Of a stretch of 7,321 bases of DNA, positions 6,108-7,321 are shown in pieces; positions within the stretch are counted from its first letter, which is position 1; every line of letters begins with the position of its first letter. The translations under genes were made by a program, and so were the position numbers. Origin of the DNA: Comamonadaceae bacterium (lineage in GTDB: Bacteria > Pseudomonadota > Gammaproteobacteria > Burkholderiales > Burkholderiaceae_C); assembly GCA_947372005.1 (NCBI GenBank), contig CANBRV010000110.1:1-7321 (forward strand), given 5' to 3'. Under the pieces are notes generated by a model. That model saw only the letters and a list, made by a program, of their open reading frames with translations, was not told the DNA's origin and did not search any database.

Positions 6108-7142
6108 ATGATCCAGTGTCCACACACCATGTGGTGATTTGCCAACGGCTACTTGACGCTCAATTTTTCCGCTAGTCAAATCAATCACGGTCAACTTACG
6201 CTCCCAGCGCGACGTCACCAAAAGCTTGGATCCCATGACTTCCATACAGTCGGCACCGCTACCGCCTGGGTAACTAGCAACAACTTTAAGCGTCACAAGG
6301 TCTATCTTGTTAATCGTATTGGCAATCCGATTGCTAACAAACACATGGCGCTTATCGCCCGCAGAGCGAAATGCATGAGCGCCCTTGCCCGTAGGAATTT
6401 GCTGTACTAGTTTTGGAGTTGGCGTGCTAACGTCAAACACCTGCACACCATCACTTCCGGTCAAGCCAACTAGCAAGGTTTTGTCATCTGCAAGGCCAAA
6501 AACATCAGCGGGTAACTTGCCTGTTTTCATGCGCCAAATAATCGACTGCGTTGCCAAATCTATCGCGACCAATTCATTACTGTCTTGCATCGTTGCATAC
6601 AACACCGTGCTCTTGCTATTGATCCACAAATGACTAGGAGTTTTGCCTGTAGGCACGCGTTTTTTCAACACAGGAGCGTCGTTTTTCCATTCGTAAATGT
6701 CAATGTGATGCAATCTGTTGCCTGCCGTTACAAACCATTTCATATCAGGCGAAAAACGCAGATGATATGGATCGCGGATATCGCGCACTGTACGCTGCAC
6801 CACTCCCGTGCGGGGGTCTAAAAAGGTCAAAGAGTCAGAAGCCGCATTCGCAACGATGATAGATTTTTCATCAGGGCTCAAATAAAGATGGTGCGGCTCT
6901 TTACCTGTCGCAATTTTTTTGGTAACGGCCCATGTTTTAGGGTCAATGACGCTGACATCAGCGTCCATGGAATTAAGAACAAAAATCGGCGCACCCGCTA
7001 CAGGCAAAACAGGCGGCGCCTGCACAGAGGAATTAGCGGAGGAAGGCTTTAACGCAGATGTCTGTGCCTGAATGGATAGGCCATAACTGGTAAGGCTTAA
7101 CGCAAAAAAAGCACAAGGTAGGTATCGAAATAAAAAAATCAC
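6093..7142 (-). CDS. Secreted YncE-like (YVTN-type) seven-bladed beta-propeller protein
   Basis: A 349-residue protein if it starts at the GTG at 7142. Residues 1-26 form a signal peptide (MIFLFRYLPCAFFALSLTSY with likely cleavage after SIQA), so it should be periplasmic. A low-complexity linker (about 27-50) follows. The rest contains seven repeats, one per blade, marked by a TGK-x-P-x-H-like turn: TGKEPHHL (79), DPYHLRFSPD (124), TGKTPSHL (165), TGKLPADV (207), TGKGAHAF (251), PGGSGADCM (292) and VGKSPHGV (333). Each repeat is followed by a strand ending in V-x-D. Relatives include E. coli YncE and cytochrome-cd1-like propellers, but no haem-binding CXXCH is present. An in-frame TTG at 7181 would add 13 residues; neither start has a good ribosome site. 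Its function is not known. Tight linkage to the desaturase gene suggests a shared envelope role, which is inference. Confidence 0.83.
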   Translation of the reverse strand: MIFLFRYLPCAFFALSLTSYGLSIQAQTSALKPSSANSSVQAPPVLPVAGAPIFVLNSMDADVSVIDPKTWAVTKKIATGKEPHHLYLSPDEKSIIVANAASDSLTFLDPRTGVVQRTVRDIRDPYHLRFSPDMKWFVTAGNRLHHIDIYEWKNDAPVLKKRVPTGKTPSHLWINSKSTVLYATMQDSNELVAIDLATQSIIWRMKTGKLPADVFGLADDKTLLVGLTGSDGVQVFDVSTPTPKLVQQIPTGKGAHAFRSAGDKRHVFVSNRIANTINKIDLVTLKVVASYPGGSGADCMEVMGSKLLVTSRWERKLTVIDLTSGKIERQVAVGKSPHGVWTLDHASRD

Positions 7143-7151
7143 TATGAAATC

Positions 7152-7166
7152 ACGACTTAAAGTCGT
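7152..7166. promoter_or_regulatory. Palindrome between ureG and the propeller gene
   Basis: ACGACTT, A, AAGTCGT is a perfect 7-bp inverted repeat around one base, lying 20 nt after the ureG stop and 9 nt before the GTG of the propeller gene. As RNA it gives a weak 6-bp stem. A T7 tract follows on the minus strand only after a 13-base gap, too far for a normal terminator. It may be an operator or partial terminator, or chance. Confidence 0.35.
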
Positions 7167-7186
7167 TTGAATATAAAACAACGAGT

Positions 7187-7321
7187 TTAAGCCACGTCGG
7201 CATTGAGCATTCCTTTTGTCTCTATAAATGACACCACATCCTGCAAACCCGAGAGCGTTTTTAGGTTAGTCATCACAAAGGGCTTGAGTCCAGCGGGCGT
7301 GTTGCGCATACGCAATGTGTC
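7187..7321 (-). CDS. ureG: Urease accessory GTPase UreG, C-terminal end, runs off the right edge
   Basis: Only the last 44 residues are present. They match the UreG C-terminus: DTLRMR, then KPFVMTNLKTLSGLQDVVSF (13-32) and IETKGML. The Klebsiella protein has, in the same order, DTQRMRGDRPWTFTNLK and a helix ending DKGML. UreG is the cytoplasmic SIMIBI-class GTPase that delivers nickel to urease together with UreE, UreF and UreD. Its P-loop and metal-binding CPH region lie outside the window. The segment between RMR and PF (NTPAGLK) is about four residues longer than in the Klebsiella protein. ureG is commonly the last gene of a urease cluster, so ureABCEF probably lie to the right. Urease releases ammonia that the glutamine synthetase in this window would assimilate. 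HypB is the main alternative, but the TNLK motif favours UreG. Confidence 0.85.
   Translation of the reverse strand, partial: DTLRMRNTPAGLKPFVMTNLKTLSGLQDVVSFIETKGMLNADVA

Overview
The window reads as ordinary chromosome from a betaproteobacterium, most likely Burkholderiales. This rests on gene order and protein character: a type I glutamine synthetase gene followed by a small DUF4124-type secreted protein and then ntrB, and preceded by a CinA-like molybdopterin-binding protein and an EI24 membrane protein. I cannot name a genus. All nine genes lie on the minus strand, so transcription runs from high to low coordinates. There is no sign of phage, insertion sequences, CRISPR, tRNA or rRNA.

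The upstream block (7321 to 2585) is six tightly packed genes. It holds the C-terminal end of ureG (urease nickel-insertion GTPase), a secreted seven-bladed YncE-like beta-propeller, a sterol-desaturase-family membrane di-iron protein, a DMT/EamA transporter, an EI24 membrane protein and a single-domain CinA-like protein. Downstream of the propeller gene the gaps are 18, -4, 13 and -8 bases, which suggests co-transcription and translational coupling. The ureG-propeller junction is longer and contains a short palindrome.

The downstream block (2584 to 1) is a nitrogen-assimilation unit. The 178-base gap before glnA has an excellent sigma-54 promoter (GG-N10-GC) and an NtrC-like enhancer about 100 bp further upstream, so glnA should be induced under nitrogen limitation. 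glnA is followed by a DUF4124-type protein whose stop codon overlaps the ntrB start (ATGA). ntrB runs off the left edge, and ntrC would be expected beyond it. NtrB would phosphorylate NtrC, which would activate the glnA promoter, closing a regulatory loop within the unit.

The most interesting details are small. A textbook intrinsic terminator with a UUCG tetraloop is written into the signal-peptide codons of the DUF4124-type gene, where it could act as an attenuator between glnA and ntrB. A second, perfect 11-bp hairpin lies about 70 bases further into the same gene. The NtrB sensor domain is about 60 residues shorter than usual. Two near-identical 15-bp imperfect palindromes sit 59 bp apart in the glnA control region. 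I found no clear evidence of a wholly new multi-gene system; the propeller/desaturase/transporter trio is the least explained gene set.
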